From Allobosea lupini (GTDB lineage Bacteria > Pseudomonadota > Alphaproteobacteria > Rhizobiales > Beijerinckiaceae): a stretch of 64,000 nucleotides of DNA. This document shows positions 52,465 through 61,592 of this stretch, one piece after another. The DNA is taken from assembly GCF_900109525.1 (NCBI RefSeq), contig NZ_FOAN01000001.1, positions 62,001 through 126,000 of the forward strand. Direction: 5' to 3'. Under the pieces are notes generated by a model. It saw nothing but the letters and a program-made list of their open reading frames with translations. It did no database searches and was not told where the DNA came from. The position numbers and the translations under genes were made by a program. How positions within the stretch are numbered: position 1 is the stretch's first letter; each line of letters starts with the position of its first letter.

Positions 52465-55242
52465 TCACTTGCGTCCGGCCAGCTTGTTCCACCAGCCACC
52501 GCGCTTAGGCCGGTCCGGATCCGGCGGCGTCAGCACGACCGCGACGGGCTCCTCGACGACCCGTGGAGCAGGCGCCGCTTCGACGACCGGTTCGGGGGCC
52601 GGAGCGGCAACGGCTTCAGGCGTTGCCGGCTCGGGAGCAGGCGCGACCTCAGCCGGGGCGGCGGCGACGCCATCTTCGCTGATCGGCACGACCTTCTTGC
52701 GCGAGCGGCTCCGCTTGGGCTTTTCCGCCGGCTCGGCGACGCTCTCCGCTGCGCTCTCCACTGCCTTGGCAGCTTCCTTCACAGCCTTCTTGGGGGCTTC
52801 GGCGGTTTCAGACTGTGCCTCTGTCTCTGCCTCCGCCTTCTTGGCACGGCCGCGGCGCGCCCGCTTCGGCTTGGCATCGGCCTCCGGCTCCGCAGCAGGG
52901 GCTTCGGTCACGGCCGGAGCTTCCTCCTCTGGGGTAGCCGCGACAGGAGCCGAAGCAGTGTTCTCGTCCTCGCCGGAGTCGTCTTCGTCGCTTTCGGCCT
53001 GGTCGTCGCCCTCGGCAGCGCCCTGCTGGTCCTGCCCGTCACGCTCGCCACCACGCCGGCGACGCCGGCGCCGACGCCGGCGGCGCCCGTCGCGACTCTC
53101 CTGGCTTTCGCCCTCGGCAGCGGCGCGCGGCTCAGCCGCGGTCTCACGTTCGGCCCCGCTTTCAATCTCTGCCTCGGCCTCAACCTCGACTTCGACGATG
53201 TCCTCGTCCTCGGGCTCGTCGATGATCGCTTCGGCGCGCATGCTGGAGACCGGCACGACGCGGTTCTCGTTGCCGACGAACTCGCCGCGCTCGACCTCGA
53301 AATAGCGGGTGCCGAGCAGGGCCGCGTCGGCCGAGACGGTGATCGTGATGTTGAAGCGCTCTTCCAGGTCGCGCAGATGGGCGCGCTTCTGGTTGAGGAC
53401 ATAGAGCGCGACCTCGGGCCGGGTGCGGACCTCGAGATTATGCGAGGCGCTCTTGATCAGCGCCTCTTCGAGGGCGCGCAGGATCTGCAGCGCGATGGAG
53501 GGCGTCGAGCGGACGAGGCCGGCGCCGGCGCAATGCGGGCACGGCACCGAGGAACTCTCCAGCACGCCGGTGCGGATGCGCTGGCGCGACATCTCGAGCA
53601 GGCCGAAGGCGGAGATGCGGCCGACCTGGATGCGGGCCCGGTCGTTCTTCAGGCACTCCTTCAGCTTCTTCTCGACCGCGCGGTTGTTGCGGTTCTCCTC
53701 CATGTCGATGAAATCGATCACGATGAGGCCGGCAAGGTCGCGCAGGCGCAGCTGGCGCGAGATTTCCTCGGCAGCTTCGAGATTGGTCTTGAGGGCGGTG
53801 TCCTCGATGTTGTGTTCGCGGGTCGAGCGCCCGGAGTTGATGTCGATCGCGACCAGCGCCTCGGTCTGGTTGATGACGATATAGCCGCCCGATTTCAGCG
53901 TCACCGTGTTCGAGAACATCGCGTCGAGCTGGCTCTCGACGCCGAAGGCGGCGAAGAGCGGGGTCTGCTCGCGATAGGGCTTCACGCTCTTGGCATGGCT
54001 CGGCATGAGCATGCGCATGAAGTCCTTGGCCTCGCGATAGGCGCTCTCGCCGGCGACGTGAACCTCGTCGATATCCTTGTTGTAGAGGTCGCGGATCGAG
54101 CGCTTGACGAGGTTGCCCTCCTCATAGACCAGCGCCGGAGCGACCGAACCGAGCGTCAATTCGCGAACGCTCTCCCACATCCGCATCAGATATTCGTAGT
54201 CGCGCCTGATCTCCGGCTTGGTGCGGGAGGCGCCGGCGGTGCGCAGGATGATGCCCATCCCCTCCGGCACCTCCAGCTCCTGGGCGATCTCCTTGAGGCG
54301 CTTGCGGTCCTCGGCATTAGTGATCTTGCGCGAGATGCCGCCGCCCTTGCCGGTGTTCGGCATCAGCACCGAATAGCGGCCGGCGAGCGAGAGGTAGGTG
54401 GTGAGGGCCGCGCCCTTGTTGCCGCGCTCCTCCTTGACGACCTGGACCAGGATGATCTGGCGGCGCTTGATCACCTCCTGGATCTTGTACTGGCGACGCA
54501 GATTGCGGGGGCGCTCGGGCATGTCGTCGAGGGCGTCGCCGCCGCCGAGCTGCTCCGGCTCTTCCTGGGCTTCGTCGCCGCTGTTCTCCTCGCCGTCCTC
54601 GTCGTCCTGCGACGGGCGCCGCGCTTCAGCCGCTTCGTCGCCATCCTCGGAGGCCGGCGCCTCGGCGGTGGTCTCGAAGGTCAGCGGCGCGGAATTCTCG
54701 GCCGCGTCCTCATTGGCGGATTCGGCGATCTCGGGCGCGAAGCTCTCGCCGAAGGCGGGGGCGCCTTCGTTGACCATGGCCGCTTCCTTGCCGTTGGTCT
54801 CGACCAGGTCCTCGGGCTGGGCGGCGCCGGCATCGACCTCGGCGCTGACGGTCTCGCCGCTCTCGGCGGCACGCTTGGGCCGGTTGTCGCGGTCGCGGCG
54901 GCCGCGGCGGCCACGGCGCTCGCGCTTCTCCTCGTCGCGCTCCTCTTCGCGCTCGGCGCGAGCTTCCTCGGCGAGCAGGGCCTGCCGGTCGGCGACCGGG
55001 ATCTGGTAGTAGTCCGGATGAATCTCGGAGAAGGCGAGGAAGCCGTGGCGGTTGCCGCCATACTCGACGAAAGCGGCCTGGAGCGAAGGCTCCACCCGCG
55101 TCACTTTCGCCAGATAGATATTGCCGCGGAGCGGCTTGCGGCTGGCTGATTCGAAATCAAACTCTTCGATACGCGAGCCGCGAGACACCACGACCCGGGT
55201 CTCTTCCGGGTGGGTGGCGTCGATGAGCATCTTGTTGGCCAT
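52465..55242 (-). CDS. rne: ribonuclease E
   Basis: This 925-residue endoribonuclease is the scaffold of RNA decay. The N-terminal catalytic half has the S1 domain (GNIYLAKVTRVEPSLQAAFVEYGGNRHGFLAF), interrupted by a long acidic and Arg-rich insertion (about residues 75-255). DNase I-like motifs follow with catalytic Asp in VAIDINSGRST and LIVIDFIDM, then the zinc-link CPHCAGAG. The C-terminal third is disordered, with an Arg run (RRRRRRRRRRG) and Ala/Pro/Glu-rich tracts for RNA and partner binding. The start at 55242 was chosen because MANKMLIDATHPEETRVVV is the usual N-terminus; the longer frame to 55407 is Arg/Pro-rich. Confidence 0.96.
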   Translation of the reverse strand: MANKMLIDATHPEETRVVVSRGSRIEEFDFESASRKPLRGNIYLAKVTRVEPSLQAAFVEYGGNRHGFLAFSEIHPDYYQIPVADRQALLAEEARAEREEERDEEKRERRGRRGRRDRDNRPKRAAESGETVSAEVDAGAAQPEDLVETNGKEAAMVNEGAPAFGESFAPEIAESANEDAAENSAPLTFETTAEAPASEDGDEAAEARRPSQDDEDGEENSGDEAQEEPEQLGGGDALDDMPERPRNLRRQYKIQEVIKRRQIILVQVVKEERGNKGAALTTYLSLAGRYSVLMPNTGKGGGISRKITNAEDRKRLKEIAQELEVPEGMGIILRTAGASRTKPEIRRDYEYLMRMWESVRELTLGSVAPALVYEEGNLVKRSIRDLYNKDIDEVHVAGESAYREAKDFMRMLMPSHAKSVKPYREQTPLFAAFGVESQLDAMFSNTVTLKSGGYIVINQTEALVAIDINSGRSTREHNIEDTALKTNLEAAEEISRQLRLRDLAGLIVIDFIDMEENRNNRAVEKKLKECLKNDRARIQVGRISAFGLLEMSRQRIRTGVLESSSVPCPHCAGAGLVRSTPSIALQILRALEEALIKSASHNLEVRTRPEVALYVLNQKRAHLRDLEERFNITITVSADAALLGTRYFEVERGEFVGNENRVVPVSSMRAEAIIDEPEDEDIVEVEVEAEAEIESGAERETAAEPRAAAEGESQESRDGRRRRRRRRRRRGGERDGQDQQGAAEGDDQAESDEDDSGEDENTASAPVAATPEEEAPAVTEAPAAEPEADAKPKRARRGRAKKAEAETEAQSETAEAPKKAVKEAAKAVESAAESVAEPAEKPKRSRSRKKVVPISEDGVAAAPAEVAPAPEPATPEAVAAPAPEPVVEAAPAPRVVEEPVAVVLTPPDPDRPKRGGWWNKLAGRK

Positions 55243-55795
55243 GGCACAATTCCATTGGCGCGGCGGCCTCGGCAATCCGCCGGGCCGCGGACATGCGTCC
55301 ACGGCCGCGGGCAGGGGCACCGCGCGTTTGCCGGCTGAAGCCGGCCTGTTGCAGGGAGAGCAGTTCGGTCTGGGACGGACGACGGGAGCGGGCGGCGGAG
55401 CGGGCAATCAGCCCGTCGCCACCTGAGAGGTTTCGACGAAACACCGAAAAGGAGAACGGCGTCGTTTGCTCCGACATCTTACCTTTGACCTGCAGCGCGC
55501 CTCGAACGGGGCGCACCGCGTTGACACGCTCGCGGACAAGAAGACCGGCGCCGATTGCTGCCTGGCGCAAGCCCGTCCGCGGACGATTCCGTTGCTGGCT
55601 GCCTTCGCGCCGGCCTGGATCGGGATGATCCGGTCGTTCGGCCAGTTCGCAGGGCGTCAGCGGGCCAGGGACCCGGTTTGCGCGCTGCGGTAGCCTTCGC
55701 GATGCAACCGTCTCCATTACAGACAGGCGATGTATTTTTGCAAGCGCGTTAACGGTGGGTGATCGGGCAGGCGCGGTTTCCGCTGCCGGTCGGCC
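55243..55795 (-). other. rne upstream/leader region
   Basis: About 550 bases separate rne from the amidase promoter. Frames exist (55157-55813 minus) but the translation is low-complexity. A hairpin GTTTC-GAC-GAAAC lies at 55430-55442. RNase E commonly autoregulates through its own leader, so a long 5' untranslated region is expected here. The promoter itself was not pinpointed. Confidence 0.35.
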
Positions 55796-55827
55796 GTGGT
55801 AACGGGTTGTCAACGATTGGCGACGCT

Positions 55828-55845
55828 ATGGTTAAGTCTTGTTAA
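55828..55845. promoter_or_regulatory. CtrA-like motif before the amidase gene
   Basis: On the minus strand the site reads TTAACAAGACTTAACCAT, that is TTAA-N6-TTAACCAT. It is one base short of the canonical CtrA spacing TTAA-N7-TTAA. It lies 83 bases before the amidase ATG. CtrA controls cell-division genes in alphaproteobacteria, so control of a septal amidase would make sense, but the spacing weakens the call. Confidence 0.35.
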
Positions 55846-55927
55846 GCGTCGAACCAGCGAATCGAGGAGCTTCCTCCTGCTTCACCGGCTTCGCCTCTCC
55901 GCAAAGGGCGTCCCGCACCGCATCGCC

Positions 55928-57151
55928 ATGCCGGCCTTGCGGCTTCTCGCATGTGCGGCACTGCTTCTATCGTCGCTATCTCTCGCAGCTGCGAATTCGC
56001 CGGCGCGTCCTGCCGCCACCGACCTTCCGGTCGCCACCGACGCGCGGCTCGAGGTAAATGGCGAGAATGTCCGGCTGACCATGGCGCTGTCGCGGCCGGT
56101 GAGCGCGAGCGCCACGGTCATGGCAGGGCCCGATCGCGTCATCGTCGAGCTGCCCTCGATCAACTTCCAGGTCGACCCGAAACAGGGGCGCAAGTCCGCA
56201 GGCTTCGTCTCCGGCTTCCGCTACGGCCTGTTCATGGCCGACCGATCCCGCATCATCCTCGATCTCGCCCAGCCAGCCGCGGTAGCGAGCGTCTCGGTCA
56301 AGCCGGTGCGCGGCGGCTTCGGCGAGCTGGTCGTCGAGTTGAAGCGGACGAGTCGCGAGGAGTTTGCCGCGCTCGCCCGCGAAGCGACGGCGAAGACGCA
56401 GCTGCCGAGTATCCCTGTCGAGCGCAAGGCCGAGGGCGATTCGCGCCGGATCGTGGTGATCGATCCCGGACATGGCGGCATCGACCCCGGGACCCAGGTC
56501 GCGGCGATCGCCGAGAAGGCGGTCGTCCTCGCCTTCGGGCTGAAGCTGAAGGAACAGCTCGAGGCGCAGGGGCGCTACCGGGTGATCATGACCCGCTCGG
56601 ATGACACCTTCATTTCGCTGAACGACCGTGTCCGTATCGCACGCGGCGTCGAGGCCAGCCTTTTCATCTCGATCCACGCCGATTCGCTGGCGCAGGCCCA
56701 GGACGTGCGCGGCGCCACCGTCTACACCGGCTCGGAGCGCGCCAGCGATGCCGAGGCGGCGCGGCTGGCGGCCAAGGAAAACCAGGCCGATGCCGTCGCG
56801 GGCCTCGACTCGAGCGAGGACGTGCATGATGTCGCGGGCATCCTGATGGATCTCGCCAAGCGCGAGACCCGCAGCTTCTCGACGATCTTCGCGCGAAACC
56901 TGGTCGAAAGGCTCGGTGGCTCGGTGAAGATGCACAAGGTGCCGTTGCGTTCGGCAGGTTTTCGCGTATTGACCGCGCCTGACGTGCCGTCGGTGCTGAT
57001 CGAGCTCGGCTACATGTCGAGCCCGAAGGATGCCGAGCTCCTGAATTCCGAGGGCTGGCGCACGCAGGCTTCCGCGGCCGTCCAGCAGGCGATCGACCAG
57101 TATTTCGAGCGCCTGCAAAGCCCCGGCAAGGCCGCGCAAAGCAAGCCTTGA
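55928..57151 (+). CDS. amiC: N-acetylmuramoyl-L-alanine amidase (AmiC-like, AMIN + Amidase_3)
   Basis: This 407-residue exported amidase cleaves the bond between MurNAc and L-Ala in septal peptidoglycan. It has a signal peptide (LRLLACAALLLSSLSLAAANS), an AMIN domain targeting it to the septum (about residues 35-140), and a zinc Amidase_3 domain. The zinc site begins in IVVIDPGHGGIDPG and continues in LFISIHADS, with the catalytic Glu in VLIELGYMSS. An ATG at 55928 was chosen because the leader begins there; no close ribosome site is visible, and the frame is open to 55796. It precedes mrcA, as is usual in this order. Confidence 0.9.
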   Translation: MPALRLLACAALLLSSLSLAAANSPARPAATDLPVATDARLEVNGENVRLTMALSRPVSASATVMAGPDRVIVELPSINFQVDPKQGRKSAGFVSGFRYGLFMADRSRIILDLAQPAAVASVSVKPVRGGFGELVVELKRTSREEFAALAREATAKTQLPSIPVERKAEGDSRRIVVIDPGHGGIDPGTQVAAIAEKAVVLAFGLKLKEQLEAQGRYRVIMTRSDDTFISLNDRVRIARGVEASLFISIHADSLAQAQDVRGATVYTGSERASDAEAARLAAKENQADAVAGLDSSEDVHDVAGILMDLAKRETRSFSTIFARNLVERLGGSVKMHKVPLRSAGFRVLTAPDVPSVLIELGYMSSPKDAELLNSEGWRTQASAAVQQAIDQYFERLQSPGKAAQSKP

Positions 57152-57306
57152 CTGTTCGACGGTCGAAGATGGCGATTTGTGGTCGCAAAGCCACGGTTCC
57201 GCCATTTCTGCCGTGATATAGGAATGAGTTGAAAATCAGCCGGGCAGGTCGCGACGCCAAAGGGGGAGGGCGCCGACACTGCCGCTAGCCAGGGTCAAAA
57301 TTCTCG

Positions 57307-59754
57307 ATGCGGTTCATACTGCGCCTTTTCGGATGGGCGTTCGCCGTCGGTACGATCCTGTTCGTGATCGGCGTCGCGGGCGCGGCCGGCGTGATCTGGC
57401 ACTACTCCAAGGACCTGCCCGATTCGGCGCAGCTGCGGAATTACGAGCCGCCGGTGATGAGCCGCGTCCATGCCGGTGACGGCAGCCTGATCGCCGAGTT
57501 CGCGCGCGAGCGGCGGCTCTATCTGCCGATCCAGGCGGTGCCGAAGCTGATCATCGACGCCTTCCTCTCGGCCGAGGACAAGAATTTCTACAAGCATTTC
57601 GGCGTCGATCCTGAGGGCCTGGCCCGCGCCGCGGTCTCGAACTTCCGCAATCGCGGCTCCGGCCGCCGGCCGCAGGGCGCCTCGACCATCACCCAGCAGG
57701 TGGCGAAGAACTTCCTGGTCGGCTCCGAGCAGAGCATCGAGCGCAAGATCCGCGAAGCGCTGATCGCGCTGCGAATCGAGTCGACCTATTCGAAGGACAA
57801 GATCCTCGAGCTCTACCTCAACGAGATCTATCTCGGCGCGCCGGCGCCGGGGCAGGGCAGCTACGGCGTCGCCGCCGCGGCGCTGAACTATTTCGGCAAG
57901 TCGGTGCATGAGCTCAACGCGCAGGAGGCGGCCTATCTCGCCGCGCTGCCGAAGGCGCCGACCGACCTGCACCCGTTCCGCAACCGCGAGCGCGCGATCG
58001 AGCGCCGCAACTACGTGCTCGACCGCATGGCCGAGAACGGTTTCCTCAAGCGGCCGGATGCCGATGCTGCGAAGAAGCAGCCGCTCGGCGTCAACCCGCG
58101 CACGGTTTCGCCGAACCAGATCGCCGCCGGCTATTTCGCCGAGGAAATCCGGCGCGAGCTGCAGGACCGCTATGGCGAGAAGAAGCTGCTCGAAGGCGGC
58201 CTCTCGGTGCGTGCCACGGTCGATCCCAAGATGCAGCTGATGGCGCGCAAGGCGCTGGTCGACGGTCTCGTGCGCTTCGACGAGGCGCGCGGCTGGCGCG
58301 GCGCGATCCAGAAGATCGACGCCGCGAGCCGCGAATGGGGCCTCGCCATCGCCGAGCTGCCGGTGCTCGGCGACGTCAAGCCCTGGCGCCTGGCCGTCGT
58401 GCTCGACGCCAGCGGCGACAGCGCTCGCCTCGGCCTGCAGCCTGTCCGCGAAGCCTCGGGCCAGCTCCGTCCGGAGCGCGAGACGGTGACGCTCGGGCCG
58501 GACGGCATCCGCTGGACGCGGCGTACCCGCGTTTCGCAGGCCGTCTCGCCGGGTGACGTCGTCTATGTCGAGCCGATCGACGGCAAGCCGGGCCAGGTTC
58601 GCCTGCGCCAGATGCCCGAGGTCAATGGCGCGATCACCGTGATGGACCCGTTCTCGGGCCGCGTGCTCGCCATGGTCGGCGGCTTCTCGCATGACCAGTC
58701 CGAGTTCAACCGCGCGACGCAGGCGCTGCGCCAGCCGGGCTCGTCCTTCAAGCCCTTCGTCTATGCGACCGCGCTCGACAACGGCTACACCCCGTCCAGC
58801 ATCGTGCTCGACGCGCCGATCGAGGTCGACCAGGGCGGTGGTCTCGGTATGTGGACGCCGAGCAATTACGACGGCAAGTTCACCGGCCCGCGCACGCTGC
58901 GCTACGGCATCCAGTTCTCGAAGAACCTGATGACGGTGCGCCTCGCCAAGGATGTCGGCATGCCGCTGATCGCGGAGTATGCCCGCCGCTTCGGCATCTA
59001 TGACGACATGCTGCCGGTGCTCTCGATGTCGCTCGGTGCCGGCGAAACCACGGTCATGCGGATGACTGCGGCCTATTCGATGCTGGCGAACGGCGGCAAG
59101 CGCATTCGTCCGACGCTGATCGACCGCATCCAGGACCGCTGGGGCGCGACGATCTTCAAGCACGACCAGCGCACCTGCGAAGGTTGCGAGGCCGAAAAGT
59201 GGAGCAACCAGCGTGAGCCGCGCCTGATCGACAATCGCGAGCAGGTCCTCGATCCGCTGACCGCCTACCAGATGGTCTCGATGCTCGAAGGCGTCGTCAA
59301 TGCCGGCACCGCGACGGTGGTCAAGTCGGTCGGCAAGCCGCTCGCCGGCAAGACCGGCACGACCAACGACGCCAAGGACGTCTGGTTCGTCGGCTTCTCG
59401 CCGGACCTCGCCGTCGGCGTCTATATGGGCTTTGACAAGCCGAAGTCGCTCGGCAACTCGGCGACCGCCGGCCAGTACGCCGCGCCGATCTTCCGCGACT
59501 TCATGCAGGTCGCGCTGAAGGACAAGCCGGCGACGCCGTTCCGCGTGCCGCCCGGCATCAAGCTGATCCGCGTCGATCCCCGCACCGGCATGCGCGCCGG
59601 CGGCGAAGGCGGCATCCTCGAAGCCTTCAAGCCGGGCACGGCGCCGCCGGACAGCTATTCGGTGATCGGCGCTTCTGACGGCACCGGCGGGGCGATGAGC
59701 GTCGCGCCGGCGGGCGGGCGCTCGGTCGGCTCGGGCACCGGCGGTCTCTACTGA
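57307..59754 (+). CDS. mrcA: penicillin-binding protein 1A
   Basis: This 815-residue bifunctional peptidoglycan synthase has an N-terminal anchor (residues 10-32). The GT51 transglycosylase domain has Glu90 in SAEDKNFYKHFGVD and QGASTITQQVAKN. An OB-like insert and the transpeptidase domain follow, with SxxK at 479-482 (GSSFKPF), an SKN motif in QFSKNLMTVRL, and KTG in LAGKTGTTND. It inserts and cross-links new glycan at the inner membrane. It follows the amidase by 155 bases. Its last 7 bases overlap the tail of a convergent Rid gene. Confidence 0.95.
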   Translation: MRFILRLFGWAFAVGTILFVIGVAGAAGVIWHYSKDLPDSAQLRNYEPPVMSRVHAGDGSLIAEFARERRLYLPIQAVPKLIIDAFLSAEDKNFYKHFGVDPEGLARAAVSNFRNRGSGRRPQGASTITQQVAKNFLVGSEQSIERKIREALIALRIESTYSKDKILELYLNEIYLGAPAPGQGSYGVAAAALNYFGKSVHELNAQEAAYLAALPKAPTDLHPFRNRERAIERRNYVLDRMAENGFLKRPDADAAKKQPLGVNPRTVSPNQIAAGYFAEEIRRELQDRYGEKKLLEGGLSVRATVDPKMQLMARKALVDGLVRFDEARGWRGAIQKIDAASREWGLAIAELPVLGDVKPWRLAVVLDASGDSARLGLQPVREASGQLRPERETVTLGPDGIRWTRRTRVSQAVSPGDVVYVEPIDGKPGQVRLRQMPEVNGAITVMDPFSGRVLAMVGGFSHDQSEFNRATQALRQPGSSFKPFVYATALDNGYTPSSIVLDAPIEVDQGGGLGMWTPSNYDGKFTGPRTLRYGIQFSKNLMTVRLAKDVGMPLIAEYARRFGIYDDMLPVLSMSLGAGETTVMRMTAAYSMLANGGKRIRPTLIDRIQDRWGATIFKHDQRTCEGCEAEKWSNQREPRLIDNREQVLDPLTAYQMVSMLEGVVNAGTATVVKSVGKPLAGKTGTTNDAKDVWFVGFSPDLAVGVYMGFDKPKSLGNSATAGQYAAPIFRDFMQVALKDKPATPFRVPPGIKLIRVDPRTGMRAGGEGGILEAFKPGTAPPDSYSVIGASDGTGGAMSVAPAGGRSVGSGTGGLY

Positions 59755-60155
59755 GCCGCCGGGCCGAGCGCGGTACAGTCGATCTCAAGATCGAAGGGCT
59801 TTGGCCAGGACGCGACCGGGACGAAGGTTCTGGCCGGTGGATCGACCGGGAAGAATTGCGCGTAAACCCGGTTGATCGTGTCGTAATGGCCGGCGTTCGC
59901 GGCGTAGACCCGGATCATCAGGACGTTTTCGGCACGCGATCCGGCCGCCGTCAGGCAATGCAGCAAAGCCTCCAGACAAGCCTTGGTCTGGGTGGCGATG
60001 TCGCCCTCGCGAAGCTTGCCGCTGTCGAGATCCAGCGGCGGCATTCCCGAGACGAAAACCAGACCGCCTCCGGCCGTCACCAGCGACAACGGCACGTTCA
60101 TATCCCGGAGTGCCGCAGAGAGTACCGGTACTTCGACGATGCGCCGCGCGCTCAC
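59748..60155 (-). CDS. RidA/YjgF family protein
   Basis: This 135-residue Rid protein has the fold signatures LVFVSGMPPLDLDSGKL, ATQTKACLEALLHCLTAAG and the conserved Arg in PPARTFVPVASWP. The C-terminus has DLEIDCTALG in place of the usual IEIEVVA. Canonical RidA deaminates reactive enamines or imines; related members include 2-aminomuconate deaminases. It starts with GTG at 60155, overlapping the racemase-like stop (GTGA). The pair is an operon facing away from the XRE-cupin gene. Confidence 0.9.
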   Translation of the reverse strand: MSARRIVEVPVLSAALRDMNVPLSLVTAGGGLVFVSGMPPLDLDSGKLREGDIATQTKACLEALLHCLTAAGSRAENVLMIRVYAANAGHYDTINRVYAQFFPVDPPARTFVPVASWPKPFDLEIDCTALGPAAQ

Positions 60156-60850
60156 CGCTCCTCTCCCATTGCATGTCGCAACGCCGCCCGAGCGAGCAAT
60201 CGAGTCGAATCGAGTGTCGGCAGCGCGGAATTATCGTCATCGATGATGAGCGGGATTTCGGTGCAGCCTAGAATGACGGCATCGCATCCCTGACTCTTGA
60301 AGTCGTCGATGACGCGCTGGAACGTCAGGACTGAATCCCGGCAGAATTTTCCGTAGACCAACTCGTCCATGATGATCCTGCTTGTCAGGTCGCGATCGGC
60401 GGCGGACGGCCTGCGCCACTCCAGGCCGATACGGTCGAGGGCCTCAGGGTAGACTTCGCTGTCGACCAGCCACGCCGTCCCGGTGAGGCCGAGGCGACGA
60501 CAGCCGCGCCGCTGCGCTTCTGCGGCCACGACTTCGGCAATATGCAGCCATGGACGCGGTGAGCGCCCGGCCAACAGCGAAAATGCTTGATGGATCGTGT
60601 TGTCGGGGCAGATCAGAAAATCCGCACCGGCGGACGCAAGCTTATGCGCCGAGGCGAGCATAAGGTGGGCAACGCCGACCAAGTCGCCATGATCGAGGTA
60701 CGCGACATACTCCGCGAGGGAGGGGGTGTGCAGCGATACTTCCGGGTGGGCATGCGGGCCAAGCAACGCTGCTCCCTCTGAGCAGATGGTGCGGTAGCAC
60801 AGTGCCGCCCCCTCGGCCGAGCAGCCGACAATACCGATATGCAGCGTCAT
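60152..60850 (-). CDS. aspartate/glutamate racemase family protein
   Basis: This 232-residue protein of the Asp/Glu racemase superfamily has LHIGIVGCSAEGAALCYRTI at the start and the two catalytic cysteines in FLICPDNTIHQAF (about residue 82) and ILGCTEIPLII (about residue 196). The superfamily includes aspartate racemases, maleate isomerases and hydantoin racemases, so the reaction is open. It is the first gene of an operon with the Rid gene and shares a palindromic promoter region with the divergent XRE-cupin gene. Confidence 0.9.
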   Translation of the reverse strand: MTLHIGIVGCSAEGAALCYRTICSEGAALLGPHAHPEVSLHTPSLAEYVAYLDHGDLVGVAHLMLASAHKLASAGADFLICPDNTIHQAFSLLAGRSPRPWLHIAEVVAAEAQRRGCRRLGLTGTAWLVDSEVYPEALDRIGLEWRRPSAADRDLTSRIIMDELVYGKFCRDSVLTFQRVIDDFKSQGCDAVILGCTEIPLIIDDDNSALPTLDSTRLLARAALRHAMGEER

Positions 60851-60892
60851 TCTCCGATCTCCAGACTGGCGCCGTCAAAGTGGTGCCTTATG

Positions 60893-60926
60893 TTGCATTA
60901 TATCGAACAACAGTACAATATAATGC
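60893..60926. promoter_or_regulatory. divergent overlapping promoters in a 9-bp inverted repeat
   Basis: GCATTATAT (60895-60903) and ATATAATGC (60918-60926) form a perfect 9-14-9 inverted repeat in a notably AT-rich spacer. Each arm contains a consensus -10 TATAAT: plus-strand 60919-60924 toward the XRE-cupin gene, minus-strand 60897-60902 toward the racemase/Rid operon. A repressor bound to the dyad would cover both -10 elements at once. The adjacent XRE-cupin protein is the likely ligand. Confidence 0.7.
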
Positions 60927-60985
60927 TATTGGTGGGATGCCGGTCAAGAGAATCGGCGGAGCCGCCGGTCAAGAGGGGGTGTCTC

Positions 60986-61582
60986 ATGTCGATCGGAGCC
61001 GAGAAGGGGCCGCATCACGGCCCGGCAGAGGACGCAACCGGACCGAGCGCGCTTGTCGCACTCGCCGTACGTCGCGAGCGTGAGCGTCTGGGGCTGACGG
61101 CAAGCGATCTGGCGAAGCGCGCTGGCCTTTCGAAATCGACGCTGTCGCAGCTCGAGGCCGGCAACGGTAACCCGAGCATCGAGACTCTCTGGGGACTGGC
61201 TGGCGTCCTCGGCGTGCCGGTCAGCCGCTTGATCGAACCGCCGCGGCAGGGTGTGACCGTGGTGCGCGCCGGGCAGGGAGCGACGGTACGCGCAGAGCAA
61301 TCGGATTATGCTGCGACGTTGCTCGCGACGTGCCCGCCCGCGGCGCGACGAGACATCTACAGGCTCGTCGTGCAGCCTGGTCAGCCGCATGAATCCCAGC
61401 CGCATCGGCCTGGCACGGTCGAGCACCTTCTGCTCTGTCAGGGGCGTGCCCTGGCCGGCCCGATCGGAAGCGCCGTCGAATTGTCCGCGGGCGATTTCAT
61501 CAGCTACCCGGCCGACGTCCCGCATCTGTTCGCAGCTTGCGAGCCAGATACCAGCGCGATGCTCATCATTGAAACCATCTGA
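60986..61582 (+). CDS. XRE-family transcriptional regulator with C-terminal cupin domain
   Basis: This 198-residue regulator has an XRE helix-turn-helix (VALAVRRERERLGLTASDLAKRAGLSKSTLSQLEAGNGNPSIETLW, about residues 25-70). A small cupin domain (about 120-195, with VEHLLLCQGRALAGPIGS and LSAGDFISYPADVPHLFAA) senses a metabolite. Members such as SutR and PuuR control amino-acid or amine catabolism. The ATG at 60986 has GAGGGGG upstream. The hydratase-like gene starts 10 bases after its stop, so the two form an operon. Confidence 0.92.
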   Translation: MSIGAEKGPHHGPAEDATGPSALVALAVRRERERLGLTASDLAKRAGLSKSTLSQLEAGNGNPSIETLWGLAGVLGVPVSRLIEPPRQGVTVVRAGQGATVRAEQSDYAATLLATCPPAARRDIYRLVVQPGQPHESQPHRPGTVEHLLLCQGRALAGPIGSAVELSAGDFISYPADVPHLFAACEPDTSAMLIIETI

Positions 61583-61592
61583 GGGCCAAGCG

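Noticed and set aside
52402-55149. 915-codon plus-strand frame over rne
   Set aside because: Antisense shadow of rne; long Leu/Gly/Arg-rich runs without domain features.
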